Of a stretch of 64,000 nucleotides of DNA, positions 32,110 through 42,422 are shown piece after piece (position 1 is the stretch's first letter; the number at the start of each line of letters is the position of its first letter). Origin of the DNA: Aplectana chamaeleonis (lineage: Eukaryota > Nematoda > Chromadorea > Rhabditida > Cosmocercidae); contig JAPDOI010001214.1 of assembly GCA_029168955.1 (NCBI GenBank), positions 144,468 through 208,467 of the forward strand, written 5' to 3'. The translations under genes and the position numbers were made by a program. The notes beneath the pieces were generated by a model. It ran no database searches and had not been told where the DNA came from. It saw nothing but the letters and a program-made list of their open reading frames with translations.

Positions 32110-35100
32110 TCACTGGATATGAACTCTCATGTTTATCTCCAACGCCTCGAATATGCTCTTAGCCTCTCTGTATTGTCGTATTGCTTCTTGTGTAGTGTTG
32201 GCTGTCATGATGAGATTGTCGACGTACAGGTTGTCTCTTATCTCTTGTGTGATGCTGCTTTGCATTGGCATTGTGTCAAGATGAAAGTCAATTGTTGCTG
32301 CCAGAAGAAACGGTGAGGCATTGATACCAAATGTTACTCTGGTGAATCGCAACGTCATGATGTTTTCATCACTCATTGGCTTGTGAATGTCGCGTATCCA
32401 AAGAAATCTGGTAGCATCTCTGTCTTCTTCTTGCAGTCTTACTTGCAGAAAGGCTTTTTCGATGTCTGCTATTGTAGCTATGTTGCCTATTCTGAATCGC
32501 ATGAGAACGCCGCAGATGTTCGGAAGTATAAGCGGGCCCTGATATGAGACATCGTTGAGAGACGGCTGTCCCTTTGGATGTGCTGATGCGTCGAAAACTA
32601 TCCTCCGTGGTGTAGTTCTTTTTTCTGGTGCCAGGACTACTTGATATGCGAGGTAGTGTAGCCTGTTGTTGTGTGTGATGTTAGGATCGATCACTTCCTC
32701 GATAATGCCTCTCTGAAGCTGGTCTTGGAAGATGAGATCGATCTCGTGTATCTCCTCTGGTCTGTTTCTGTGCTGTTTGAGCAGGCCGCGCAGCCTGGCG
32801 ATGGCCATACTCTTGTTGTCGGGTAACTGATCATGGTTGTCCTTCCAAGGAAGTCTTACATAGTATCCATCGGATCTTCTTTCGATGGTTTCCTTGAAGG
32901 TCTTCATGACTTTGTCCTCCGTCTGTTCTTTTTCTGTCTTTTCTGGTCCAGTGTATTCGTTAATACCTGACGAATCGATAGACCAGTACTTGTCCCAGGT
33001 GTGCAGCTCTTCTTGTGTTACGACCGCTGCCAACTGAGGTGTTAGTGAGTTGTTCAGGGAAGACTTACGTACTGAAATCATGTGTCCAAACTTGGTAGCT
33101 ATCAAATGCAATCCTGAGGGAAGTTTGCCTTTACGGCCTTCTACTAGCTCCCATAGGTGGTCGCATCCGATTAGCAGCTTGGGTGCTTCGTTCTCCCTTG
33201 TGGTTGACAAAGTGATGTTCTTGTGTTTCACGTAATCCCAATCCGCTTGAGTAAGCGATGGTCTTACTGGTTTGCTTGTGATGACTGATGAGTCGAAGAC
33301 GTTTAGTGTGTGGCTTCTCCCCTCACTGTCGAGAAGGTTAACCTTGACCACTCTGTGTTCGCTGTCTCGTGTTGTTTGTGCGGCAAATGTTCTCAACCTC
33401 AGCTCGGACATTCCCGTGACTTCCAAGTTCATATCATTGACAAGTTGTGCGTCAATGAAAGACAACTCGGAACCAGTGTCCATGAGAACATTGATTTGCT
33501 TTGTTGTGTGTGGTCCCACCACCGTCACTGTACCCGTGAGAAGCAGTGTTTTCCCGTTGTCTGGAACTGCTTGGTCTGTGATGTGGTTGACGCTGCCTTC
33601 CTGGGCCACTCCGTTATGAGATTCTTCCACTAGAGTGACTGCAGTCTGGCTTGTCAGTCGAGGTGCGCTAGGCGGCTGTCCCCCTTGTCTGACTTGCTGT
33701 GTGCTTGGTTGTGATCTGCTTTGTGGTTGCTGTCCCAGTCTTGGCTGCTGCCTCTGTGTACTTGAGTTGGCATTAGCTCTGGGGAATGACTGTTGTGTAG
33801 TTGGGCTTCTGATTGGTTGGTTGAATCGACATGGGTAAGATGAATGGTGCTTTGCCTGGCTCCTACAGTCTGCCGCATTGTGGTTGCCCCTACCACAATT
33901 CAGGCATAACTGATTCCTCACTAGGTATGCTCTTCGTTCTGCCTCCAGTACTCTTCTGCACTCCATTGAGCGATGTGAATTGCCACTGCAATAGATGCAT
34001 GGTGCTGCCTGAGGTCTTGTGTTTGTTTGGATTGCAAGATGAATCGGTGCCGCCCTGCCTTGCTGCGTTGTGTGGATTCGCGGTCTGGTCATGATCATGT
34101 CTCGTGTTCTCTCAACGCTGTCTCTTATGTTGAGGGTGTCTGACAAATCCTTGTATAACGTGCCCCACGTCCACTGTTCTTGACCTGAACGGCTTTCACG
34201 CCTTTCCAGTGCCTTGGTTTGTGTCTTTGTGTCGAACTTCCGTAGAACCATGTTGAGTATGATTCTGTGGTTGGTGTCTTGATTGTGTGCGGCTAGTTGC
34301 ATATGCAGAGATGTGACTCGCTCTATCAATACTATCTGCTGCTTAGTGGTTGGTCCATCAGCGCAGCATCGTTCAAGTTGAGCGAATAGATCCTCCACTA
34401 TCAGCGTGTGATTGCCGTATTTGTGTTTTAGACAGTTGATGACTGTCTCATAGTTGCCCTCTATCACTTGATATTGGGCTGCTGTGTGCTTTGCTTCGCC
34501 TACAAGGGACTGAAGTAGGTAGTTGAACTTGAGCATAGGACTTATGGGTTGATCGTCTATGCTCGCTTTGAATGTTGCCCAAAAGGCATCCCATTCGCTG
34601 CGTCTACCACTAAACTTCTGCAGTTGTAGGCGCGGTAGCATTGCTTGCAACTGCGGTGTTATTGTTAGAAATGCTGGTGTTGCGGGGTTGGACTCTGTGG
34701 TTGATGACCCTTGGAGTTCCACCTGTCTTCCCTGCCTTCTCAAGGCTGCTTGCTCGAGATTGTTTAGTGTACCTGAGAGCTCCATCTCTTTTTCAGAGAT
34801 TTTGGCTAAAATCTCTTCTGCTGTTGTCAAAACTTCCCAAGCGGAATTGCTGTATGTTTCTTGAGCGGCTGCCTCAATGGCTTGTGCGTCGTTGTCCAAC
34901 TGTTGGAATGCTTCCTCGAAACTCGTCGTGGCTGTTTCCAGTAAACTTTTAATGGTTTCGATGTTTGCTCTCCGCTGGTGGATTGTGTTCTTTTTGGCTC
35001 TCAGTATGTCAATCATTTCATCATCGTTGTCCAACGACGGTGGAGTATAATTGACAAACTGCTGCGAGTCCTTTGTCAAGTCATCCAGGGTCTTGCCTAA

Positions 35101-35142
35101 CTTGGTGAGTTTTGTTTTCAGAGGTTTTAGGGAAGGAGCCAT
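32110..35142 (-). CDS. BEL/Pao gag, protease and reverse transcriptase
   Basis: 1010 codons from an ATG at 35142 to TGA at 32110-32112. Residues 1-150 are helical and coiled-coil-like. Residues about 165-340 match BEL gag (LQKFSGRRSEWDAFWATF). Zinc motifs follow (CIYCSGNSH...C near 382; CLNCGRGNHNAADC, CX2CX4HX4C, near 412). A retropepsin-like protease has LMDTGSELSFID near 550. RT motifs include RIVFDASAH, IADIEKAF, FGINASPFLL and YVDN near 974. The TGA follows a 2-bp loss in an AG-run in the 'NMR' region; the downstream Pao sequence continues in another frame, so this is a break rather than a natural end. It is written as CDS because this stretch is open, but the element is defective. Confidence 0.85.
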   Translation of the reverse strand: MAPSLKPLKTKLTKLGKTLDDLTKDSQQFVNYTPPSLDNDDEMIDILRAKKNTIHQRRANIETIKSLLETATTSFEEAFQQLDNDAQAIEAAAQETYSNSAWEVLTTAEEILAKISEKEMELSGTLNNLEQAALRRQGRQVELQGSSTTESNPATPAFLTITPQLQAMLPRLQLQKFSGRRSEWDAFWATFKASIDDQPISPMLKFNYLLQSLVGEAKHTAAQYQVIEGNYETVINCLKHKYGNHTLIVEDLFAQLERCCADGPTTKQQIVLIERVTSLHMQLAAHNQDTNHRIILNMVLRKFDTKTQTKALERRESRSGQEQWTWGTLYKDLSDTLNIRDSVERTRDMIMTRPRIHTTQQGRAAPIHLAIQTNTRPQAAPCIYCSGNSHRSMECRRVLEAERRAYLVRNQLCLNCGRGNHNAADCRSQAKHHSSYPCRFNQPIRSPTTQQSFPRANANSSTQRQQPRLGQQPQSRSQPSTQQVRQGGQPPSAPRLTSQTAVTLVEESHNGVAQEGSVNHITDQAVPDNGKTLLLTGTVTVVGPHTTKQINVLMDTGSELSFIDAQLVNDMNLEVTGMSELRLRTFAAQTTRDSEHRVVKVNLLDSEGRSHTLNVFDSSVITSKPVRPSLTQADWDYVKHKNITLSTTRENEAPKLLIGCDHLWELVEGRKGKLPSGLHLIATKFGHMISVRKSSLNNSLTPQLAAVVTQEELHTWDKYWSIDSSGINEYTGPEKTEKEQTEDKVMKTFKETIERRSDGYYVRLPWKDNHDQLPDNKSMAIARLRGLLKQHRNRPEEIHEIDLIFQDQLQRGIIEEVIDPNITHNNRLHYLAYQVVLAPEKRTTPRRIVFDASAHPKGQPSLNDVSYQGPLILPNICGVLMRFRIGNIATIADIEKAFLQVRLQEEDRDATRFLWIRDIHKPMSDENIMTLRFTRVTFGINASPFLLAATIDFHLDTMPMQSSITQEIRDNLYVDNLIMTANTTQEAIRQYREAKSIFEALEINMRVHIQ

Positions 35143-35180
35143 TGTGTACTATCCGTCCCTACGATGTGAGTGTGTATGCC

Positions 35181-35510
35181 TTTAAGCGTGTCAATCTACC
35201 TGGCTACTGAGCAGTGAGCGATTCGCCAAGGTTGACCAAGAGCTAGCAGGCGATGTGCAGATCTGTAATATGTTGTTATCACCCGTTGAGATGTGCGTGA
35301 CTTTAAGCGTGTCAATCTACCTGGCTACTGAACAGTGCGCGATTCACCAGATTGACCAAAGCTAGCAGGCGATGTGTGGATCTGTAATATGCTGTTATCA
35401 CCCGTTGAGATGTGCGTGCCTTTAAGCGTGTCAATCTACCTGGCTACTGAACAGTGAGCGATTCGCCAGGGTTGACCAAGAGCTAGCAGGCGATGTGTGG
35501 ATTCTGTAAT
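35181..35510 (-). repeat. Three tandem copies of a ~120-bp unit in the BEL leader
   Basis: Units starting at about 35181, 35302 and 35421 (TTTAAGCGTGTCAATCTACC...) are over 90% alike and end GCGATGTG..GAT. They occupy the untranslated leader between the PBS and gag. Short GTCAATC and CTAGCAGGCGATGTG words recur in each. They could be packaging or dimerisation repeats, or neutral expansion. Confidence 0.75.
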
Positions 35511-35540
35511 ATGTGGTTGTTACTCGTTGAGAAACGTGTT

Positions 35541-35768
35541 GTGTCTTGTCTGTTCCTATGCCTTCACGTGAGTGTCGGCTTTGCAACTGTATCTAGGAAA
35601 AGGAACAAAGGGTGCGGCCTAGAAACACAAAAAAATGGCCTGTGCACCAAATTTTGTTTGCTGTGTCGTCTGCTCCTATGCCTCCACCAAGGTGTCGGCT
35701 CTACAACTGTATGCAAATAGGAACAGAAAAGTAGTGCGGCCTGAGAACAAGAGTGGCCGATGCACCAA
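35541..35768 (-). repeat. Duplicated leader segment including a second PBS-like site
   Basis: Two ~110-bp copies share CCTATGCCT.CAC, GTGTCGGCT, CAACTGTAT and GTGCGGCCT, then a GGCC..TGCACCAA end. The copy touching the LTR carries the PBS. The other carries a PBS-like sequence at 35637-35649 that matches 11 of the 13 PBS bases. Confidence 0.6.
35755..35767 (-). other. Primer binding site, tRNA-Gly type
   Basis: One base inside the 5' LTR end, the sense strand reads TGGTGCATCGGCC. This is complementary to the 3' end of eukaryotic tRNA-Gly(GCC), ...GGCCGATGCA plus CCA, over 13 bases. The position and TGG start are as expected for minus-strand priming. Confidence 0.75.
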
Positions 35769-36720
35769 TGTTTTGGATGTCAGAACAGGGGAGGGAATCT
35801 TACCTCGAGGGTTCTATGCCTTTCGGCTTGCTTGCTGCCACGCGGGTCTTCCTTGTCTGCCTGAGGAGGCTCCCCTTTCTTCCACCAAAACCAGGACCCA
35901 AACGTCCACACGCACCAGTATTCGACGGTAGAACCGTCTTTTTCGTCACACCTCAAACTTGGGTAATTCAACTTCATTATCAAAATAACAACAAACACAA
36001 TTATCATAACGAAAAAAACAACGATACAAGAGTATCAAAATAGTCAATATGGCAACGATACAAGATCAATAATTTTGGTGACCCGTACTCATTGAAAATC
36101 AGCCCGTAAACTCTATCAATAACATGGATCCTTGTCGACCCAGAAGAAATAGGAACGAGCAGGGTCGTTGCCGACCGGATTTTACTAGGAAACATGGATC
36201 CTTGTCGACCCGGAGAAATTGGAATGAGCAAGGTCTTTGTCGACCGGATTTTTACTAGAAAAACCTGGATCCTTGTCGACCCGGAGAATTGGGAATGAGC
36301 ATGGTCTTTGTCGACCGGAAATTGCCTACTTGAATACAAGGGTCCTTGTCGACCCGGAGAATAGCCTACTCGAAAACGGATCCTTGTCGACCCGGAGAAT
36401 AGCCTACTCGAATACGGATCCTTGTTGACCCGGAGAATGAGGAATAGGCCCCTCGTGGGCCAGGAGCAGCGAGCAGGAAAAATGAGTACATTGGAATTTG
36501 ATACGACAATGGGGGGCGGGTTGGCGGGAGATTCCTCGCCTGATGATCAGGCGCGACGGCGGTTGCGTGGCGGCGGCGAGGATGATGATGATGATGATAA
36601 TGATGCCTGCCGCGCAAACGCCCGCGCCCGATCCTCAACGGGGCGCGGAATCTCCCGCCCCCTCGCCTACATTTACTCCTTCCGGTCCTCCGAGGTGCCT
36701 ATTCCTGCGGAATCGGCACA
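35769..36720 (-). repeat. 5' LTR of the BEL/Pao element (952 bp)
   Basis: It pairs with 27645-28600. In sense it starts TGTGCCGATTCC at 36720 and ends CCAAAACA at 35769. The minisatellite at 36120-36440 has a different order and number of GGATCC.TTGTCGACCCGG units from the 3' LTR. U5 contains CTCGAG followed by GTAAGA (sense, around 35798-35809), a good 5' splice-site consensus that is present in both LTRs. Confidence 0.85.
35952..35972 (-). promoter_or_regulatory. SL1-like sequence in the 5' LTR
   Basis: Same site as 27831-27851. It matches 20 of 22 SL1 bases (one internal mismatch, T to G at the fifth base of the leader in sense, plus the first base), and the following GTGTGACG is conserved. 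It lies about 200 bp from the LTR's 3' end, a plausible distance for the start of R, downstream of an AT-rich tract with TTATTTTGATAATG. Confidence 0.8.
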
Positions 36721-36809
36721 CCTACCAGTGCAATGAAGCAATCAGCTCGCTTATCAGCACTTCCTTCACTTGATCATTCCTGTAATCTGAGTCTTCATTT
36801 GTTCCTTTC

Positions 36810-38830
36810 GGGGGGGGCGGATCTGGGGCCCGGGGCGTCTGGGGCACCAAAGCGCTTGTTTGCACCCGTTATTGTGCCGCTCCTGGCTCGTTTTCTACCG
36901 TTCTTTCGACACTGGGAGCCTAGGATCCTTCTCGCCTATCATTCATCTGTGGAAAGTCAACGAGGATCATCATCGTTAACGCTGCCTTTAAATACCATGC
37001 AAACATCATAAAGTCGACGGCGAGTTTCTAACGAATGAAGTTTCAACTCACTATTTCTAACTCCCGCACTCGGAATTCTGTCATAGGCCTGGATGTGAGG
37101 TCTTACATAAATTTTACGTGTAAAATTGTTTTGGATTTTCTCCAGTTGCAACACATCTTTTCTTTTCAGCGAAGAAAAAACTGTCGTTCCACATTCCAAG
37201 ATAGGTCTGACGTAGGTCTTATATGCCTTTAACAACACCTTTCTGTCACGGACCAACAACGCCTTGAATATCAGGAATGTTTTAGAAGATGCTTTACTAC
37301 ACAAGTGCTTGTAATGGTCGGAGAAATCAAGTTTGCTGTTGTAATGAAAACCCAGGTCTTTAACAGAGGTTACAGGGTTCAGCTCATGCCCATCTAAAGT
37401 ATAGGTACACGGAAATTCGACATTCCCAGTCTCATGAACACTGTTTTTTTTTCGGGAGCCAGCGGCAATTTCCACTTGTGGGACCACGCAAGAATTTCCT
37501 CCAATGCACAAGTCAACATACTCTGATCATCTTCGCATTCTATCTTCTTATATATCTTGATATCATCGGCGAACTGTTTGCACTCAACACCGCAGAGCCC
37601 CAGGAGACCCGGGGGTTCTGAAGTGTAAATAGCGAACAGAATTGGTGACGATAGGCCACCTTGGGGCACTGCACTCTTTACGGACCTAGCCGAAGAAAAT
37701 GCTGCATTGATCCTCACTTGAAAGCTCCTATCAGAAAGATAGTTTTTGAGCCATTCAACGATTAGTGGATGAAATTTCAGTTTTGAAATTTTATAAAGAA
37801 GTTTAGAGTGGTCCACACGATCAAATGCTTTTGAAAAATCAAAAACATCACATCGCAACATTTTTTCGAGTCCAAATAATCACTCCAGTCATTTATGCAC
37901 TCAAGCAAGTTAGTTTCTACTGATTTACCTGGAACAAAACCGTGCTGATTAGCGGGGGTGATTGCATTTCTCTCAAGATGTTCCATTATAACTTTTTTTG
38001 AGCCCCTTTTCAAAAATTCTACAGAGATGTGATGTGATGCTGACTGGCCTATAATTATCGATACAACTGGCAGGTTCCTTTTTCAGTAGTGGTGTGACAA
38101 AAGAATGCCTCCATCGTAATGGAACTTCCGAAGAGCACATTGACTGATTAAATAAGTATGCTAACGGACCCGCTATAACGTGGGCAACATTTTCGAGAAA
38201 AATGCCAGGCACAAAATCTGGCGTCACCGAAAAAGAGTGTGGCAGATTAGTCAGAAACTCGGACAAAGGACTTCATCAAACCAAGGAAAAACACTCATTC
38301 GATGGTCAACGGACGGCTCAAAAACCGGAAAATGATCGTTTTTGTCAGTGTAAACCTCGGCAAATTTATCCGCTAACAACTCAGCCTTACTTTTATCCGA
38401 AATTGCCACGTAATCACCTTTTATCAAACCAGGGAGCTTAGTCGAAGTTGATAGTTTATTCCTAACATACTTGAACATACTTGTAATTCCCTGATAATTT
38501 GGTATAATGCAAAGGTAAATCTCCGATAATTCTGTAATGAATCTGTTTTTTTTTGCTGAGAAAGCTATCCTTTGGTGAATCGCTCAAATCCCCTTTTCTG
38601 TTCGAAAAATTTCCTGTATAATGCGGGGCGCGAGCTTACACAAATTAACGCTCTACATAGCCTTTTCTGTGAAAAAAATTGCGTAATAACTCATCCTGAA
38701 GTGCTCAGCCCTTTATTCGGGAACGTTCTTGAAGTTAGTGCGTCGGTGTGGACGTTTGAGTTTACAATATTAATAATTTGAGCTCCAATGCTAGAACAAG
38801 CGTTCCCCTTCTGTGTACAACTGTAACAAA
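36810..38830 (-). pseudogene. CR1-like LINE reverse transcriptase relic
   Basis: Minus-strand fragments in four shifted frames read, in order: LRKLAPRII..., NKLSTSTKLPGLIKGDYVAI, VPLRWRHSFVTPLLKK..NYRPVSI, NQHGFVPGKSVETNLLECIN, DFSKAFDRVDHSKLL..WLKNYLSDRSFQV, AVPQGGLSSPILF, QFADDIKIY and KDLGFHYNSKLDFSDHYKHL. These are successive RT motifs of CR1/Jockey-type LINE ORF2, including the FADD box. Several frameshifts and stops are present. The endonuclease part is missing (5' truncation), and the 3' end abuts the LTR element's target site. Confidence 0.8.
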
Positions 38831-38846
38831 AAATTAGCCTCAGTAA

Positions 38847-39290
38847 TTAGAGCGTGTTTGCCGTCGCAGTAAGTTCATGCGTTTTCCGGACGATTAACAA
38901 TTTTTTCGAGGTGAGCTGTGACGTTAGTAGTGTTTTTCCGACACAAAGGCGATTTAAGGACTTCTTCGTAAACGCTTGTGTGCAGTACGGTGAGCTTAGA
39001 TACGCAGAAGCACACTCAGAGACCTGTCTCGAGAATGCACTGTTTGGGTATGAGGCCAGCGATTCGGGGGCTGGCATGTGTTCATCCAATCGCTTGTACA
39101 AGGGCCTCCCAATCTCGCCTACGTAAAATTCCTCACACACTTGGAACGTGACCCTATCGACGGTATTCGAAACCTGGCATATTTGTACTTCAGTAGTGCA
39201 GTATAGGCAACCTGGTCTCCCATAGCGGTCCTCGTAAGGTCGTGACGAAGTAGAAATTTCACGGAGTGTTGTTGGAAGGGGGGGGGGGCG
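38847..39290 (-). pseudogene. GIY-YIG endonuclease fragment, Penelope-like
   Basis: A frame open from about 39290 to a stop at 38847 reads RPGCLYCTTEVQICQV, FQVCEEFYVGEIGRPLYKRLDEH, then a helical tail with SLNRLCVGKTLLTSQ. The CXXC followed by 'C..FYVGE.GRPL..R..EH' is the GIY-YIG pattern seen in Penelope-like elements (zinc-binding Cys pair before the GIY-YIG core, Arg and His/Glu after). It lies directly upstream of the LINE relic on the same strand. No Penelope reverse transcriptase was found beside it. Confidence 0.6.
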
Positions 39291-39608
39291 AAATACAAGG
39301 CGAAGAGAAAGGGCAGCTCTGCGAACGGCTGCATTTACATCCTTTCCAAACTCTTCGCTAACAACAGGAAGAACGAGAGGAGTGTCTGATCAAGCCGTCC
39401 GACCCCCGAAACGGTTCATCCCTCCCGCCCTAACACCGTGCCGCTGCCGCAGCTGCAAGATAAGCATCGCTTGAATATTGTATGTAATAGTTTGTGAAAC
39501 ATTTCCTATGTGATGACGATTACAGCCGCCCGAAAACGTTGCGAATAAAGCGGTTGGTCAACATCTTCACCCGCATAACGAGCTTCGAAAACATACCTTG
39601 ATGACATA
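39291..39608. other. Unassigned stretch with a G/C run
   Basis: A G-run at 39281-39290 and moderately GC-rich sequence follow the endonuclease fragment. It may be more of the same relic, but no motif was recognised. Confidence 0.3.
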
Positions 39609-41401
39609 CTCCGCCAATTCGAGACTTGATGCTTCGGGGAAAGCGGCCTTTATCACGCTCTGTTATCATTAGGCATCAAATTCACGTTTAGCGCCGTCAT
39701 CAAAGCTTATCCGCGCAAAGGGTGAATTTGCTGGGGTCGTATTCGCCAACAACCCGCCGAGGGTAGTCGAAGGGAAGCGGAAGGGATGATACCGCGCGCG
39801 GCAGAGGAACAGACCGACCCATCTTACACGCTGTAAGATGGAAATGAACGTATTGATCGATTACCCTTCGAATTCCCGTGGACTTCCCTTCGAGAATATT
39901 GTGTAATTTTCTATTTTTTGTTCGATTCTTTCACATTTTTAGACTTGTTTCTAGAAACAGAATATTGAAAACTAATTTCCTTTGCTGCAGAACAATAGTA
40001 TAGCATGTTTTACTGGGTTTTATTCGTATTTCTAGTAAATCGGCGCTCTCAAAGCTCGTGTTCTGATTTTTATAACTTTATAATTCAAGTATTATGGACA
40101 GTGGCTCATCAAATGAGACTTCTTTGACCACAAATGGATCGGTCTTTCAAATTCAATATTCACATTTAACAAAAATGAAACCTGGCAGAATAAAGACCGT
40201 TATTCCGCACACTGTTTATAATACTTGGACATAAAGATGAGAGCCCACAGCTCTCTGGATGATTAAGATGTGGCATAAATCGCTCTTCATTTTTTTTTTC
40301 GGTAAAATTTCAATGAAACATGCGAAAAAAAAACAGCAAAAAATGAATATTCACAGTCAAAAATGTATAATTGTAACGAAAAAAAGGATCTGAGTAACCA
40401 ATGAAAAGGAAACAAAAGACAGAATCGCACGGAAATTGAGAAAATGAGGGTTTAAGAAATCAAAATGAATGAATCTAACGTCTCTTCCGTGCAATTTGCA
40501 ATAAATTTCGTCGCGATGCGGTCAATTTTCCCGAGAAGCGATGCAAAAACTTCCGGCGGTCGCGAGGGAAGCCAAGGGAGGCGAGAGGTAGCCGTGGAGC
40601 GCGCGTTTTGTACTGAAATTTCACTTCAGTTACCCTTCGACTACCCGGCGGGTACCCGGCGGGTTATTGGCGAATACGACCCCTGAACGATTGGATATCA
40701 GTCAGCGCAAAGAGTGAAAATACCGCCAGCGCTAACATGTTAATGCATATCAGTTGTTGGGCGGCTGGATATCACTCAGCACAAAGGGTGAAATTACCAC
40801 CGTTGCTGGCATGTCAGAAATTTCTAAACAAGTAAAAACATCTCAGCGAAAACATGATAAAACAATTGATCACGTCTCGATGTGTTTACTATGAGCACAT
40901 CCGGTATAAAAGCCGCCTCATCTCACTAGAGTCCTCATTCGGTATTCTGATGCCGGCCCTGAAAAGTGACTTCGGGTCACTCTCCGGAGGCCAGAATAAT
41001 TTTTGCTGCTGGGAGGATACAGTGGGTATCCTCACGGCGGGGGGGGGCGAGTTACGCCGCGGTCCGCAGAGGGTGCCTCCTCACCGCAGACCTCGGCGGA
41101 GTTTACGCCCATGTTGCGGACAAGGCGGGGCTTCTTGCGCTGTGGACCATCAAATTCGTGAAATTTTCGAGGTAAACTCACCCATTTTTTGAGGTAATTT
41201 CACCTCATTTTCGGGGTAAATTGGACCCTCTCTCGCTGCCAGTTCGCACCATTTTCACGGAATATTCACCTCATTCTCACCTATCCTGGCGGCAAATTCA
41301 CCCATACAGTGAATTTAACGCGGCAAATTAAGACTTCATGCCGACTTGTACATGAGCATCAAGTCTCTTTTGCTGAGGCATCAAGTCTCGAATTGGCAGA
41401 G
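39609..41401. mobile_element. 1.8-kb TIR element with TA duplication
   Basis: TA (39607-39608 and 41402-41403) flanks CTCCGCCAATTCGAGACTTG..ATGC and its inverse at 41378-41401, a 24-bp TIR with one mismatch. GCATCAAGTCTC is repeated again at 41356-41367. A second TIR element (39733-40683) is nested inside. No transposase frame was recognised. The GAAATTTTCGAGGTAAACTC..-type sequence at 41155-41330 is compositionally unusual but non-coding. Confidence 0.6.
39733..40683. mobile_element. 951-bp TIR element nested in the 39609 element
   Basis: The left end GGGGTCGTATTCGCCAACAA..CCCGCC is repeated inverted at the right end (to 40683), and GGGTAGTCGAAGGG follows in both arms after a small indel. 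The interior is AT-rich with no gene. Flanking bases do not give a clear target duplication. Confidence 0.65.
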
Positions 41402-41579
41402 TATTTCAAATTAAAGTGATTAGGGCTGGGATTACGACATCAACACGCTGTTTTGAAATAGCTGGAATGTACCAACCGCGCCACGGTCCTTCCGCGACGC
41501 GCCCGGTCTGGATTTCGAAACTTATCGGTGGCCTTCAAACCTTCACTACCCCATAGCTAATGGATCCAGTTAATCCTCT

Positions 41580-41830
41580 GAGAAAATCGGTATCGCTGGT
41601 TTCGCGATAGCCCCGAGATTCTCGCTGGTATCGCGATGGGGTATCGACAGTTGATTGGCGGCTCCGCGATCGTGGAAAAGTGGTGTGTGACGCAGTGGCC
41701 CCGCTATAGCCTTATGTCGGCTCCGCGATTCGATAAAGAGTTAGCGTCGACAACACGGCTCCTCGGTAGAATCCCGTCGGCACCGCGATGAGTGTGCAGG
41801 CTTTCAGTTTCCCGTCGGCTCCGCGTTCGA
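41580..41830. repeat. Degenerate GTCGGCTCCGCGAT repeat
   Basis: The word GTCGGCTCCGCGAT or a close variant appears at about 41659, 41714, 41787 and 41814, with related GGTATCGCGAT words at 41620-41640. Spacing is irregular at 30-75 bp. No function is apparent. Confidence 0.45.
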
Positions 41831-42422
41831 CATCCCTCCGACTTGGCGCACATGAGTCATACTGCAGTATCGATCGAAGTTCCAACTAAACTCGCCGATT
41901 TCTTTCTCGGTGTTGTTCAAATTCGTGTTCTTTTAGGTTATCCACATTTGAACCACGGAACCATGCACCGCCTATGAAGTAGAATTGCCTTTATATTAGT
42001 TCCCATCCCTTGTGATAATTCTTTTTCATATTGTGAGATTAACTAATATAATCTTGATCGTTTGCTGGCGTTCTTACGTCTCCGCGTAATACGCTTCTTG
42101 TATTCTTCGAGATTTCGGTTTCAAAGCTGCAGCAACCACGATCTTCGAAACAATGTCATTTGTTCCAATTTTCGGGTGCTCTCCAGAGTCTGCCTGAGAT
42201 TTCAGAATTCATCAGAAAAATCATAATTTCAGGTACAGTGCACAGCAGGGCTGTGCGTAATTACGATTTACGATTTACGAATTACGGGCGTTTTTCGCAA
42301 TTTTTTTACGATTTACGACTTACGAAATTGTGGCCTAAAATCGTAACGATTCGTAACAAATCGTAACAAACCGTGAAAATGCGCATGAAGGCACAACATA
42401 GGCTATTCTCGGCTCCGAGCAG

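Larger units (their letters stand above)
27645..36720 (-). mobile_element. BEL/Pao LTR retrotransposon, structurally complete
   Basis: The element is 9.08 kb in minus orientation, with TG..CA LTRs at both ends and a 5-bp target duplication CCTAC (27640-27644 and 36721-36725). Internal order in sense is PBS, repeated leader, gag, protease, reverse transcriptase, RNase H, integrase, then a C-terminal extension. BEL/Pao assignment rests on the gag/protease style, the Pao-type region between RT and integrase, and domain order. The two LTRs differ by scattered substitutions and by rearrangement of an internal minisatellite. Pol has two frameshifts and one nonsense codon, so the copy cannot be autonomous. 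Confidence 0.9.

Noticed and set aside
29145..34100. Many plus-strand frames across the retrotransposon, some over 160 codons
   Set aside because: Shadows of the minus-strand gag-pol frames; no independent support.
39733..40683. Target duplication for the nested TIR element
   Set aside because: Flanks TTTGCT and TGAACG do not match, and no 2-, 3-, 4- or 8-bp repeat fits.
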